Of a stretch of 64,000 nucleotides of DNA, positions 23,096-34,700 are shown one piece after another; position 1 is the stretch's first letter; each line of letters opens with the position of its first letter. The notes below the pieces were generated by a model, which saw nothing but the letters and a program-made list of their open reading frames with translations, was not told where the DNA came from and did no database searches. The position numbers and the translations under genes are program-made. The stretch spans positions 27,558,918 through 27,622,917 of the forward strand of contig OZ024759.1 of assembly GCA_964016885.1 (NCBI GenBank). Direction: 5' to 3'. This DNA is from Eledone cirrhosa. Its lineage: Eukaryota; Mollusca; Cephalopoda; Octopoda; Eledonidae.

Positions 23096-24042
23096 TTTCA
23101 AAACTAATTTTTTAAGGTTTCCCCTTAAAAAATTGTTTTTCATTTTGTTTTGATAGCAAACCAATTGTAAGGTATTAAACGAGATAAGAACTTTACTCTA
23201 TCATTTTCTTGGTTTGAAAACATTTAGAAGACCATTCGCTATCAGTTTTAAAGTAGTGACTATGTCACTTACTCTTCTACCCTCCATCAGGCATCTACCC
23301 TCCTCTGAACGCCTTGCTTCCCTGGGCATGGATACATTGAAGAGAGAGTGTGAGATAGGGAGAGAGAGAGAGGGAGCGAAAAAGAAAGAGAAAGAAATTG
23401 AGAGATGGGAGGTGGGGGTTATGGAGGGGAGGTCTACTCTATTACTCTATCGCATTGTTCCAGCCTGGGAGGCTGAGGCCATGCTGGGGCACTGCCATAT
23501 ATTATATTTGTTCCTTCCTTCTTAACCTGATGAATAACCACCAGGACACCGTAACTAGGAAACAACAAACATGAAAGAAAAGAAATCAGACAAAAAGAAA
23601 AAGAAAATACTGTAGAGTAAGAGATAAGATAAACTATGACAGTCACTGGGTTTTTTTTATTGTCACTCCTTCGTTCTGTCCTACACCATCTTGTTTTTAT
23701 GTCGAATCAATCAATCAACCAACAGAGCTGTGTGTGTTTTTATTGGCAGTATGACCCTCCCAAAGTATAACAATATCTGTTTCAACACACATTTTCAGAT
23801 AAGAAATCTTGCAAATCAAATTGAAAAACGAAGTATATATGTATATATGTATATATATATTTATACATATATAGATGTGCGAGTGTGGTGTCTGTAATAC
23901 TTGCTCAAGAGTGTTTCTTCTCAGATCTTCTGCTGTCCAGCTCTCCTGAAAGTTTCCTTACCACTATATATATATAATCATATATGCGTGTATGTGTATA
24001 TGTATTTATATATATATACATGTGTGTGTTTATGTACATATA

Positions 24043-24240
24043 CAGGGTGGCCCAAAAGTCACACAGGTCGCAACTGTTTATAATTTTTTTTATTTGTGTT
24101 GAGATTTTATTCATATATATATAAGGATTGAGGAGTGCTAAATAATTTCCATTATGTCCTCTAAGTTGTATCAAAATTTCATACACCAATCTGTACAATT
24201 CAGGAAGTTAATAAAAATAAAATCCCCGTGTGACTTTTGT
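24043..24240. mobile_element. MITE with partial terminal inverted repeats
   Basis: Left end cagggtggcccaaaagtcac; right end ccccgtgtgacttttgtata pairs with it but lacks the outermost bases. The right end is repeated at 24396-24432 inside (TG)n/(TA)n sequence. Confidence 0.5.
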
Positions 24241-24256
24241 ATAAGTGTGTGGTGTG

Positions 24257-24287
<31 letters not shown>

Positions 24288-24774
24288 GTGTATGTGTGTG
24301 TGTACATGTGTATATATATATATACATACATGTGTGTATGTATGTAATATATATGTGTGTGTGTGTGTGTGTGTACGTGTAAAACCAGTAAAATTGTAAA
24401 ATAAAATAGAAACTGTATGACTTTTGTATAAGTGTGTGGATGTGTATATATATATATATGTGTGTGTGTAGATGTGTATATATATACATGTGTGTATGTA
24501 TATATATATATGTATGTGTGTGTATGTGTACGTGTAAACCAGTAAAATTGTAAAATAAAATAGAAACCTTATTTCACATTACCAGGTTCTGCAGTCACAT
24601 GATTGTTTCCAACCAATCAACTGTCTGTTGGTATTATGTTGAGACTGAGCCGAGGAAAATGAAACTGCAAATATAGAAAATAATGGGGTCAGACATCCAG
24701 TCATGTAATACTCAATATATATTGATATATCTCTTACATGGAATTAATACTGATGTATGATATACGACACTGTA

Positions 24775-25003
24775 TTAACCCATTAGTATTTACATTACTC
24801 TATATTTACTACCGTATTTTCATGGTAGAGACTTTATCTTACATAATTATCTCACATAATATCAAATCTATGAAATTTTGATAATATTTATTTTGAAAAC
24901 AATACCTTAAGATAAGTATGAGCAGCCAGTTACAGCTGGTTTTAACAGAAAAAGGGGAGAGAATTCTGGCCGGATACAGCCGGTTTAAATGCTAAAAGGT
25001 TAA
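24775..25003. mobile_element. TTAA MITE, inverted orientation
   Basis: Full-length copy in reverse orientation with TTAA at both ends. Confidence 0.7.
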
Positions 25004-25189
25004 GATGTGTGCCAAGCAGCTGAAGTGTATGATAAAGTCGAATGTGCAATATAAATGTAAATGTGAAAGAAAGGAAGAAGTTGGATGAACTGAGAGAGAA
25101 GCTGGTCTTAAGAGGAATCCAAGATGGTTGCAAGAGAGAAGACTGCATTGGTATCGACATATCCATACCACACATACATACACATTCAC

Positions 25190-25395
25190 ACAAACACACA
25201 CACATACATACACAAACACAAGCGCAAAAACATACATGCATGCACACATGAACACACAAACACAAGCGCAAAAACATACATGCATGCACACATGAACACA
25301 CAAGCACACACACACACATGCACAAACACCATAAACACACTTATGCACACACACACACACACACACACACAAACATGCAAACACATAGACAAACA
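25190..25395. repeat. CA-rich sequence with a duplicated block
   Basis: acacaagcgcaaaaacatac + atgcatgcacacatgaac occurs twice, 51 bp apart. Confidence 0.75.
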
Positions 25396-25599
25396 CATTT
25401 TTTTTTGTTGGATAACTTAACAAATATCCCATTAATACATAGTGTACCCTAATCCCCACCAAAATAATTTAATGATCATAAAATAAAGTATTTATTGGTT
25501 ATAATTACTGAAATTTTTTTAAATTAAACTTTATGCAAATTATGCCTTGTAAGGTGGTAATGCCAGAGTCAAGATAAAATATTTCCATATACACTATAC

Positions 25600-25925
25600 A
25601 CTATAATGTGGTTGGTGTTATGAAAGGCATCCAGCTGTAGAAACCATGCTCCTAGTATACACTGTAAAGTGGTTGGTGTTATGAAAGGCATCCAGCTGTA
25701 GAAACCATGCTCCTAGTACACACTGTAAAGTGGTTGGTGTTATGAAAGGCATCCAGCTGTAGAAACCATGCTCCCAGTACACACTGTAATGTGGTTGGTG
25801 TTATGAAAGGCATCCAGCTATAGAAACCATGCTCCTAGTACACACTGTAAAGTGGTTGGTGTTATGAAAGGCATCCAGCTGTAGAAACCATCTTCCCAGT
25901 ACACACTGTGAAGTGGGTGGTGTTA
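25600..25925. repeat. 61-bp tandem repeat
   Basis: Five units containing gtggttggtgttatgaaagg and catccagctgtagaaaccat, an expansion of a SINE module. Confidence 0.85.
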
Positions 25926-26067
25926 GGAAAAGACATCAAGCTGTAGTTACTAAGCAAAACCTAGTCACTTGTCTGGTCTGACCTCAGTATGCGACAGCTG
26001 TCTTACTACCCAAGTAAGCATTTTGAATTAAATGGTGATGATGATAATACACAATGAAACGGTTTTC

Positions 26068-26393
26068 ATTTTACATCCGCTTTTCCCTGCTAGCAAGGGT
26101 GGGACGGGAACTGATTCTGGCTTGATTTCTACAGCTGGATGCCCTTCCTAACACCAACCTCATTTACAGTGAGTGCAGGGTGCTTTTTTTGCCGTGGCAC
26201 CTCCACGTCCACTTTGCAGTGGAATGATAGGGACCCCAGTCCCTATCATCTCATTTCTACAGCTGAGTAAACTGGATCAATGTGAAATAAAGTGTCTTGC
26301 TCAAGGAAACAACACATCGCTCGGTCTGAGAATTGAACTCACAACCTTTCGATTGCAAAGCCAATGCTCTACCCACTAAGCCATATGCCTCCA
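26068..26393 (-). mobile_element. tRNA-derived SINE (third family) with LINE-type 3' tail
   Basis: Reverse of the 45221 family: head at 26393 (tagtgggtagagcattgg on the minus strand), B box, gcacccagcac-type middle, and end ttgctagcagggaaaagcgg matching the LINE 3' end. Confidence 0.65.
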
Positions 26394-26569
26394 ATTTATT
26401 GTAGAAATTCACAGAAGTTTATTTCCACACAATTCTCAGAATATTACTATTCAGCCATTGAAATCCTGTTTCGTAAATCGCTCTATTATGTAACTAATTC
26501 CTCGAAAATCAAGTTCCTTTTCTGAATAAAATGAATAGCTGTACTAATTCCAGAGTCACCACATGTATA

Positions 26570-26955
26570 TCTATGCTGATGATGATGGTGGTTGTGTTGA
26601 TGGTGTTGATGCTGATAATGGTGATGGTGGTGATGGTGGTGTTGATGGTGGTGGTTGTGTTGATAGTGGTGGTGATGATGATGGTGGTGGCCAAGGTGGT
26701 GTTGATGCTGATAATGGTGGTGGTGGTGTTGGTGGTGGTGATGATGATAATAATAATGATGATGGTGATAATGATGGTGGTGGTGGTGGTCGTTGTGATG
26801 ATGATAACGATGGTGGTGATGGTGTTGATGATGACGATGATGGTGGTGATGATGATGATGACAGTAATGATGGTGGTGGTGGTGGTAGTGGTGGTGATGA
26901 TGATGATGATGATGACAATGATGATAATGGTGGTGGTGGTAGTGATGATGTGTTA
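26570..26955. repeat. (GGT/GAT)n array
   Basis: gatgatggtggtggt-type microsatellite, open in all frames. Confidence 0.9.
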
Positions 26956-27051
26956 AAAGTCTAAAAACTAGGACTCAATATATCACATGACATTTTTAAC
27001 TAGAGCAAAACTAGTTTTTTTTGTTTTTTTTAAATCAGCAAAATAACTTAC

Positions 27052-27126
27052 CTCATTCTCACCAACTTTACCATATTCCATGAAAAATGCCAGCATTCTG
27101 GAGACATTAAGAAGATCTGCATGTAC
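27052..27126 (-). CDS. SerRS-like exon with degenerate motif 3
   Basis: The acceptor is atatacag/GTACAT and the donor GAG/GTAAGT; phase 0 in and out, 25 codons. VHADLLNVSRMLAFFMEYGK aligns with SerRS TLNGSALAVPRLLVALLEN. The motif 3 Arg is kept while the Asn-Gly-Thr/Ser part is changed. The frame does not join exon 14 directly, so an exon between them is missing; the final exon further downstream is also not found. Confidence 0.75.
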
Positions 27127-30100
27127 CTGTATATAGAGAAGTAAATACCATAATTCACTCATAACAGCCACTTTCTTTCTGGCCCTTAAATCCTTGTGGA
27201 GTCATAGGGGCACTGAAATGACATACAGCATTTCTAGGGCATTTTTAAAACCTGGCAGAGCCCAACTCCACTCCAGGTCTGAACACAATGAAATTCTCCC
27301 AAAGAAGGAGAGAGATAGAGAACGACAAGGAAACAATGTTACCTTTGGTTTCTCCATTACTAGCATTATCTGTCAGTCACAACTCTGAGCAGAAAAAAGG
27401 AGATGATTGTCAGATCAGACCAAGAAAACTATGTTTCCATTGGTCTTTCTATTGTTGATACTATCTGCCAATCACAATTCCTGGGTCTTTCCATTACTGA
27501 TATTATCTGTCAGAAGAAGGGAGCTGATTGTCAGATCAGACCAAGAAAACTATATTTCCATGGGTCTTTCCATTACTGATATTATTATCTGCCAGTCACA
27601 ACACCTGGCAGAAGAAAGGAGCTGATCATCAGATCAGACCAAGAAAACTGTAGCGGTTGTCTCCCTTGTTTGGATTAACATCTAGACGGGAAGTAGAACC
27701 CTTTCTGTAACTTCCGGTCAGAACCCTATAAAACTAACAACTTTAAGTTCTCACTCTCTCATTTGGCTCTGCCTCTCATTTGGCCTTCCGGCGCCTGGCT
27801 GGCCTTAGCCAGGCGTCCTCTGCCAGCCGCGTTTGCCTGGCAATCAAAACGGTAACGACTAACTTTGTTTCATTCTATCATCTATTTCTTTGACATGTCA
27901 ACTATACTATCTACCATTGTTAATTAAATATTATACACACAAACAATGAATTCCTTGTTACATCCGTACAACCCAGTACCCTCGCTATAAAACTATATTT
28001 CCATTGGTCTTTCCATTACTGATATTATCTGTCAGTCACAAACCGTGGCAAAAGAAAGGAGTTGGTTGTCAAATCAGCATTACAGAAGTATTTTGTAGAG
28101 GTTAAGTGATTTTATATGTTTATAATAGAAGAAGCGAAGAGAGTTAAGATTTTATGGACAGCTATTTGTTTAAGTGTGGCTCTGTTAATATGTTACTATT
28201 ACTATATTACACAGCAGACTAAGCAGTACCATTTTAACTCTTCAGCATTTAAACCGGCCATATATTGTGAAGGTGGGTGGCTGAGTGGTTAGAGAATTGG
28301 ATTCGCAATCGTGAGGTTGTGAGTTTAATTCGCGGACTGGGCATTGCGTTGTGTCCTTGAGCAAGACACTTTATTTCACGTTTCTCCTTCTACCTGGATT
28401 TGCGACTGATAGATAGTATTAGCAATTGGAAAGACCAATGGAAACATTGTTTCCTCGGTCCGGTTTGACGAAAGTCGATCGACTGTCGATATCTGGCCAG
28501 AATTCTCACCTCTTTCTGTTCAAACCGGCCATAACCTGCTGCTCATACTGACATTAAGGCATTGTTCTCAAAATAAATAATATCAAAATCTCATAGATTC
28601 AATATTATGTGAGATAATTATGAGATGAAGCCTTTACTGTGAAAATATTATAGTATATATAGAGTAATTGTTTCTTCTTTAGGCACAAGGCCAGCAATTA
28701 CCCAGTGCATTACTGGTACTTTATTTTATTGACCCCGTAAGGATGAAAGGCAAAGTCAACCTCGGCGGGATTTGAACTCAGATCGTAAAGGGACGTAACT
28801 ATGCTGGAAAGCATGGCGTCCGACCCTCTACCGATACTGCCAATCCACCGCCCTTAGTATATATAGAGTAATGTAAATGGTAAAGGGTTAATATTATAGA
28901 ACTGGCAATCACAGATGTACAACATAGATTCAGTATGTCTTTAATATTTAGTCATAGGCTTGCTCTATCAGGGCTGACCTGGGGCTAAACAACCTTTTGT
29001 TAACCCTTTAGTATTTAAACTGGCCGTAATTGGCCGCTCATACCGACATTAAGGTATTGTTCTCAAAATAAATAATTATTTCTACTTTTGGCACAAGGCC
29101 AGCAATTACTCCATTTCATTAGTGGTACTTTATTTTATCGACTCCTAGATTCGATATTATGTGAGACAAAGCCTTTACCATGAAAATACAATAATAAATA
29201 TAGTAATATGAATGCTAAAGGATTAATAAGGGTTTCAAAATTAGGCACAAAGTCAGCATTTTGTTGATTATATCGACTCCAGTACATAACTGCTACTTTA
29301 TTTTATCTACTCAGGATGAAAGGTAAAGTTCACCTTGGCAGGATTTGAACGCAGGACAATAAAAACTAAATATCAATATAGGTACTGTACTAACTGGGTG
29401 TAGAAAGGTGAGTGAACAACACCAATTAACTATTAATTAATAAAGAAACCATACTAACCAGGTGTACTAAGGTGAGTGAACACTAATTAACTATTAAACA
29501 GTAAAGAAACTATACTAACCAGGTGTACAGGCTGTTCCTGAGTAGAAGAACTGGATATCATTAACCTCTCACCTACAAATGTCCCTGTCAGGTAAACTGA
29601 AGCCACCTGCGAATTGGAAATGAAAGGTGGTTAGCTAATTGATGTCACCTGTGAACTGGAAATGAAAAGTGACTAATTAATGAGGTCACCTGTTAATTGG
29701 AAATGAAAAGTAATCACTGTGTTTCCCGGTGTCGAAGATGCTACTTTTTACCTAAAATAAGTCTCAAAAATCCACCATGGGTCCTGGAGGCCGAAGATTT
29801 ATTAATTTTTTTTCAAATTTTTAGTTGTCAAAATTAGAGTGTGTTCTCGAGGATGAAGCGTCTTCAACGCTGGGAAATAGGGTAGTTAAGTCATCAACAT
29901 TTATGAAAATGTGAGAATCTTTCTGTCTGTAAATCTTTTTGATAAGCACAAAAGTGTCCAGAGGCCCCTTCAGCTGTGTCAAAGACAAAACCACCTCCCT
30001 AGTGATGCTGATCCACATGATAAGCAATCCTCCAATACATGCTGTTAAGTGTTGTAAAACCTGCCAAACAAAGAGTCACGAGGGGGGCCCCCTTCAGCTG

Positions 30101-31711
30101 TGTCAAAGACACAACCACCACCCTAGGGTTGGTGATCCACATGATAAACGAACCCCCCCCCCCCCTCCACACACACACACACACACCCAGTACACTCTGT
30201 AAAGTTGTTGGTGATAGGAACGGCATCCAACTATAGAAAACCCTGCCAAATTTTTGGGGGAGGAGGTCAAAGTTGATAGAATTAACCTCAACTACTGACT
30301 GCTTCCTCATTTTATAGACCCCCCCCCCTCCTCCAGAAGTATGAAAGGCAAAGTTGACCTTGGCAGGATTTGAACTCAGAATATCTGGCCCTGATATATA
30401 TATATATATATATATATGTAAGTATGCACATGTACACACATATATATACACACACATATATATTCATATACACACACACATATATATGTACATATGCATA
30501 TGTACGTATGGGTTATATCAAACATTAATAATAATATTCGATTCATTTGTAAACAAACAGCCCGGTTTAAAGCTGTACTGTGCTGGTGACCGATCCTCAC
30601 CTGTTTGTTCAACACTGGCTTTGAGGAACAATCAACATGTTTCTGGGTCATTACCCTTCATCAGGACTGTATACTGCTGCCAATCTGTTGAACGGTTGAT
30701 ATATAGTATTTTCTTAAGTACACATCAGTTGAGTATATATATAAGTATGTTTAGAGCAGGGTTTCCCCAAATCTTTTCAAAAGCGGAACCCTTCTTGGTT
30801 CAGAAACTTTTGGGGGTACCCTAAAGTCTAATACTGTTATATGGTCGTAATATAAATATACTCCTCTACCTTTTTTCATGGAACCCCAGACACTCGTTTG
30901 CGGAATCCACTTTGGGAAGCACTGGCTTAGAGCCACACCCTGTCCGGGTGGGTCACATTTAAAAGAAAATGTATTTTTATTTTATCATCAGTTTTTATTA
31001 ACACTAAATCATTAAAAATTATATATAAGAGTTCTGTATGAGCAAGATAGTCATCTGATCTGACTAGTCTCACAACGGGATATCTCGTCTAAACCATGCT
31101 AGCATGGAAGAATGGACATTAAGCAGTGATGATGATAATGATACATATAATTTAATTTTGTAATTAAATTATATGTAATAATTGTTTCTACTTTAGGCAC
31201 AAATTAATAAGTAATAATTGTTTCTACTTTAGGCACAAGGCCAGCAATTACCCAGTGCATTACTGATACTTTATTTTATCGACCCCGTAAGGATGAAAGG
31301 CAAAGTCAACCTCGGCGGGATTTGAACTCAGATCGTAAAGGGACGTAACTAGGCTGGAAAGCATGGCGTCCGACTCTCTACCAATACTGCCAATCCACAA
31401 TCATGTATAATGAATTATTTTAAATTTTTTTAACCCAAATTACTTTTAGGAATATTTCAAGTATCATATAGCTCAAGGCTTCAGCTGGTGAACATCCAGG
31501 CCTTGACTGTAGGTTGTAAGGTAGGACGAAGAGGGGGATGCGAGGTGGAAGGAGGAAGAGGGAGATGAGAGGGGAAGGAGGAAGAGGGGTATGAGAGAGA
31601 GAGAGAGAGAGATGAAGAGGGAGATCAGGAAACAGAGAGAGAAAGAGGAGAAAGAGGGAGAGGAGAGAGGAAGAGAGAGAGAGGAGGAAACAAGCGATGA
31701 AAGGGAGGGGA

Positions 31712-31760
<49 letters not shown>

Positions 31761-34700
31761 AGAGGAAAGTCAGGAGATGGTTGTTCATTAATTTCCAAGT
31801 ATTGTTTGTTAATTTCCAAGAAATAAAAGACTTTCTTGTTCTCCATATCACACATCTATGAGTAATTAGGTGGTGGTGGTGGTGTGGTGGTGGTGAGGAG
31901 GTGGTGTGGGAGTGGTGAGGGAGTGTTGCGGAGGTGGTGTGGGAGTGGTGAGAAGGTGGTGTGGTGGTGAGGAGCTGGTGTGGTGGTGGTGGTGAGGAGG
32001 TGGTGTGGTGGTGGTGAGGAGGTGGTGTGGTGGTGGTGAGGAGGTGGTGTGGTGGTGGTGATGAGGAGGTGGTGTGGTGGTGGTGAGGAGGTGGTGTGGT
32101 GGTGGTGAGGAGGTGGTGTGGTGATGATGAGGAGGTGGTGTGGTGATGATGAGGAGCTGGTGTGGTGGTGATGAGGAGCTGGTGTGGTGGTGATGAGGAG
32201 CTGGTGTGGTGGTGATGAGGAGCTGGTGTGGTGGTGATGAGGAGGTGGTGTGGTGGTGATGAGGAGGTGGTGTGGTGGTGGTGAGGAGGTGGTGTGGTGG
32301 TGGTGATGAGGAGGTGGTGTGGTGGTGGTGAGGAGGTGGTGTGGTGGTGGTGAGGAGGTGGTGTGGTGGTGATGAGGAGGTGGTGTGGTGGTGATGAGGA
32401 GGTGGTGTGGTGGTGGTGAGGAGGTGGTGTGGTGGTGGTGAGGAGGTGGTGTGGTGATGATGAGGAGCTGGTGTGGTGGTGATGAGGAGCTGGTGTGGTG
32501 GTGATGAGGAGCTGGTGTGGTGGTGGTGAGGAGCTGGTGTGGTGGTGATGAGGAGCTGGTGTGGTGGTGATGAGGAGCTGGTGTGGTGGTGGTGAGGAGC
32601 TGGTGTGGTGGTGATGAGGAGGCGGTGTGGTGGTGGTGATGAGGAGCTGGTGTGGTGGTGGTGAGGAGCTGGTGTGGTGGTGATGAGGAGGTGGTGTGGT
32701 GGTGATGAGGAGGCGGTGTGGTGGTGATGAGGAGGCGGTGTGGTGGTGATGAGGAGGCGGTGTGGTGGTGATGAGGAGGCGGTGTGGTGGTGATGAGGAG
32801 GTAGTTTGGTGGTGATGAGGAGGTGGTGTGGTGGTGGTGAGGAGGTGGTGTGGGAGTGGTGAGGAGGTGGTGTGGGAGTGGTGAGGAGGTGGTGTGGGAG
32901 TGGTGAGGAGGTGGTGAGGAGGTGGTGTGGTGGTGAGGAGCTGGTGTGGTGGTGGTGGTGAGGAGGTGGTGTGGTGGTGGTGAGGAGGTGGTGTGGTGGT
33001 GGTGATGAGGAGGTGGTGTGGTGGTGGTGAGGAGGTGGTGTGGTGGTGGTGATGAGGAGGTGGTGTGGTGGTGATGAGGAGCTGGTGTGGTGGTGATGAG
33101 GAGGTGGTGTGGTGGTGATGAGGGGCTGGTGTGGTGGTGGTGAGGAGCTGGTGTGGTGGTGGTGGTGAGGAGGTGGTGTGGTGGTGGTGAGGAGGTGGTG
33201 TGGTGGTGGTGAGGAGGTGGTGTGGTGGTGGTGATGAGGAGGTGGTGTGGTGGTGATGAGGAGCTGGTGTGGTGGTGATGAGGAGCTGGTGTGGTGGTGA
33301 TGAGGAGGTGGTGTGGTGGTGATGAGGGGCTGGTGTGGTGGTGGTGAGGAGCTGGTGTGGTGGTGGTGGTGAGGAGGTGGTGTGGTGGTGGTGAGGAGGT
33401 GGTGTGGTGGTGGTGAGGAGGTGGTGTGGTGGTGGTGATGAGGAGGTGGTGTGGTGGTGATGAGGAGGTGGTGTGGTGGTGAGGAGGTGGTGTGGTGGTG
33501 GTGAGGAGGTGGTGTGGTGGTGATGAGGAGCTGGTGTGGTGGTGATGAGGAGCTGGTGTGGTGGTGATGAGGAGGTGGTGTGGTGGTGATGAGGAGCTGG
33601 TGTGGTGGTGATGAGGAGGTGGTGTGGTGGTGATGAGGAGGTGGTGTGGTGGTGATGAGGAGCTGGTGTGGTGGTGATGAGGAGCTGGTGTGGTGGTGAT
33701 GAGGAGCTGGTGTGGTGGTGATGAGGAGGTGGTGTGGTGGTGATGAGGAGCTGGTGTGGTGGTGATGAGGAGCTGGTGTGGTGGTGATGAGGAGGTGGTG
33801 TGGTGGTGATGAGGAGGTGGTGTGGTGGTGATGAGGAGGTGGTGTGGTGGTGATGAGAAGCTGGTGTGGTGGTGATGAGGAGCTGGTGTGGTGGTGATGA
33901 GGAGCTGGTGTGGTGGTGATGAGGAGGTGGTGTGGTGGTGATGAGGAGCTGGTGTGGTGGTGATGAGGAGCTGGTGTGGTGGTGATGAGGAGCTGGTGTG
34001 GTGGTGATGAGGAGCTGGTGTGGTGGTGGTGATGAGGAGCTGGTGTGGTGGTGATGAGGAGCTGGTGTGGTGGTGATGAGGAGGTGGTGTGGTGGTGATG
34101 AGGAGCTGGTGTGGTGGTGATGAGGAGCTGGTGTGGTGGTGATGAGGAGGTGGTGTGGTGGTGATGAGGAGCTGGTGTGGTGGTGATGAGGAGCTGGTGT
34201 GGTGGTGATGAGAAGCTGGTGTGGTGGTGATGAGGAGCTGGTGTGGTGGTGATGAGGAGCTGGTGTGGTGGTGATGAGGAGGTGGTGTGGTGGTGATGAG
34301 GAGCTGGTGTGGTGGTGATGAGGAGCTGGTGTGGTGGTGGTGAGGAGGTGGTGTGGTGGTGATGAGGAGCTGGTGTGGTGGTGATGAGGAGGTGGTGTGG
34401 TGGTGATGAGGAGCTGGTGTGGTGGTGATGAGGAGCTGGTGTGGTGGTGGTGAGGAGGTGGTGTGGTGGTGATGAGGGGCTGGTGTGGTGGTGATGAGGA
34501 GGTGGTGTGGTGGTGATGAGGAGCTGGTGTGGTGGTGATGAGGAGCTGGTGTGGTGGTGATGAGGAGGTGGTGTGGTGGTGATGAGGAGGTGGTGTGGTG
34601 GTGGTGAGGAGGTGGTGTGGTGGTGATGAGGAGGTGGTGTGGTGGTGATGAGGAGCTGGTGTGGTGGTGATGAGGAGCTGGTGTGGTGGTGATGAGGAGG

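Noticed and set aside
23207..23345. Possible terminal exon of the SerRS-like gene (minus frame ending FKPRK stop)
   Set aside because: An acceptor-like site exists, but its open phase does not match the previous exon and I see no SerRS C-terminal similarity.
23214..23525. 103-codon + ORF
   Set aside because: Runs through a purine-rich simple repeat; no homology or splice context.
29520..29537. 18-bp micro-exon after exon 14
   Set aside because: Splice-like borders and compatible phase exist, but it does not restore the frame to the exon at 27126 and sits next to tandem repeats.
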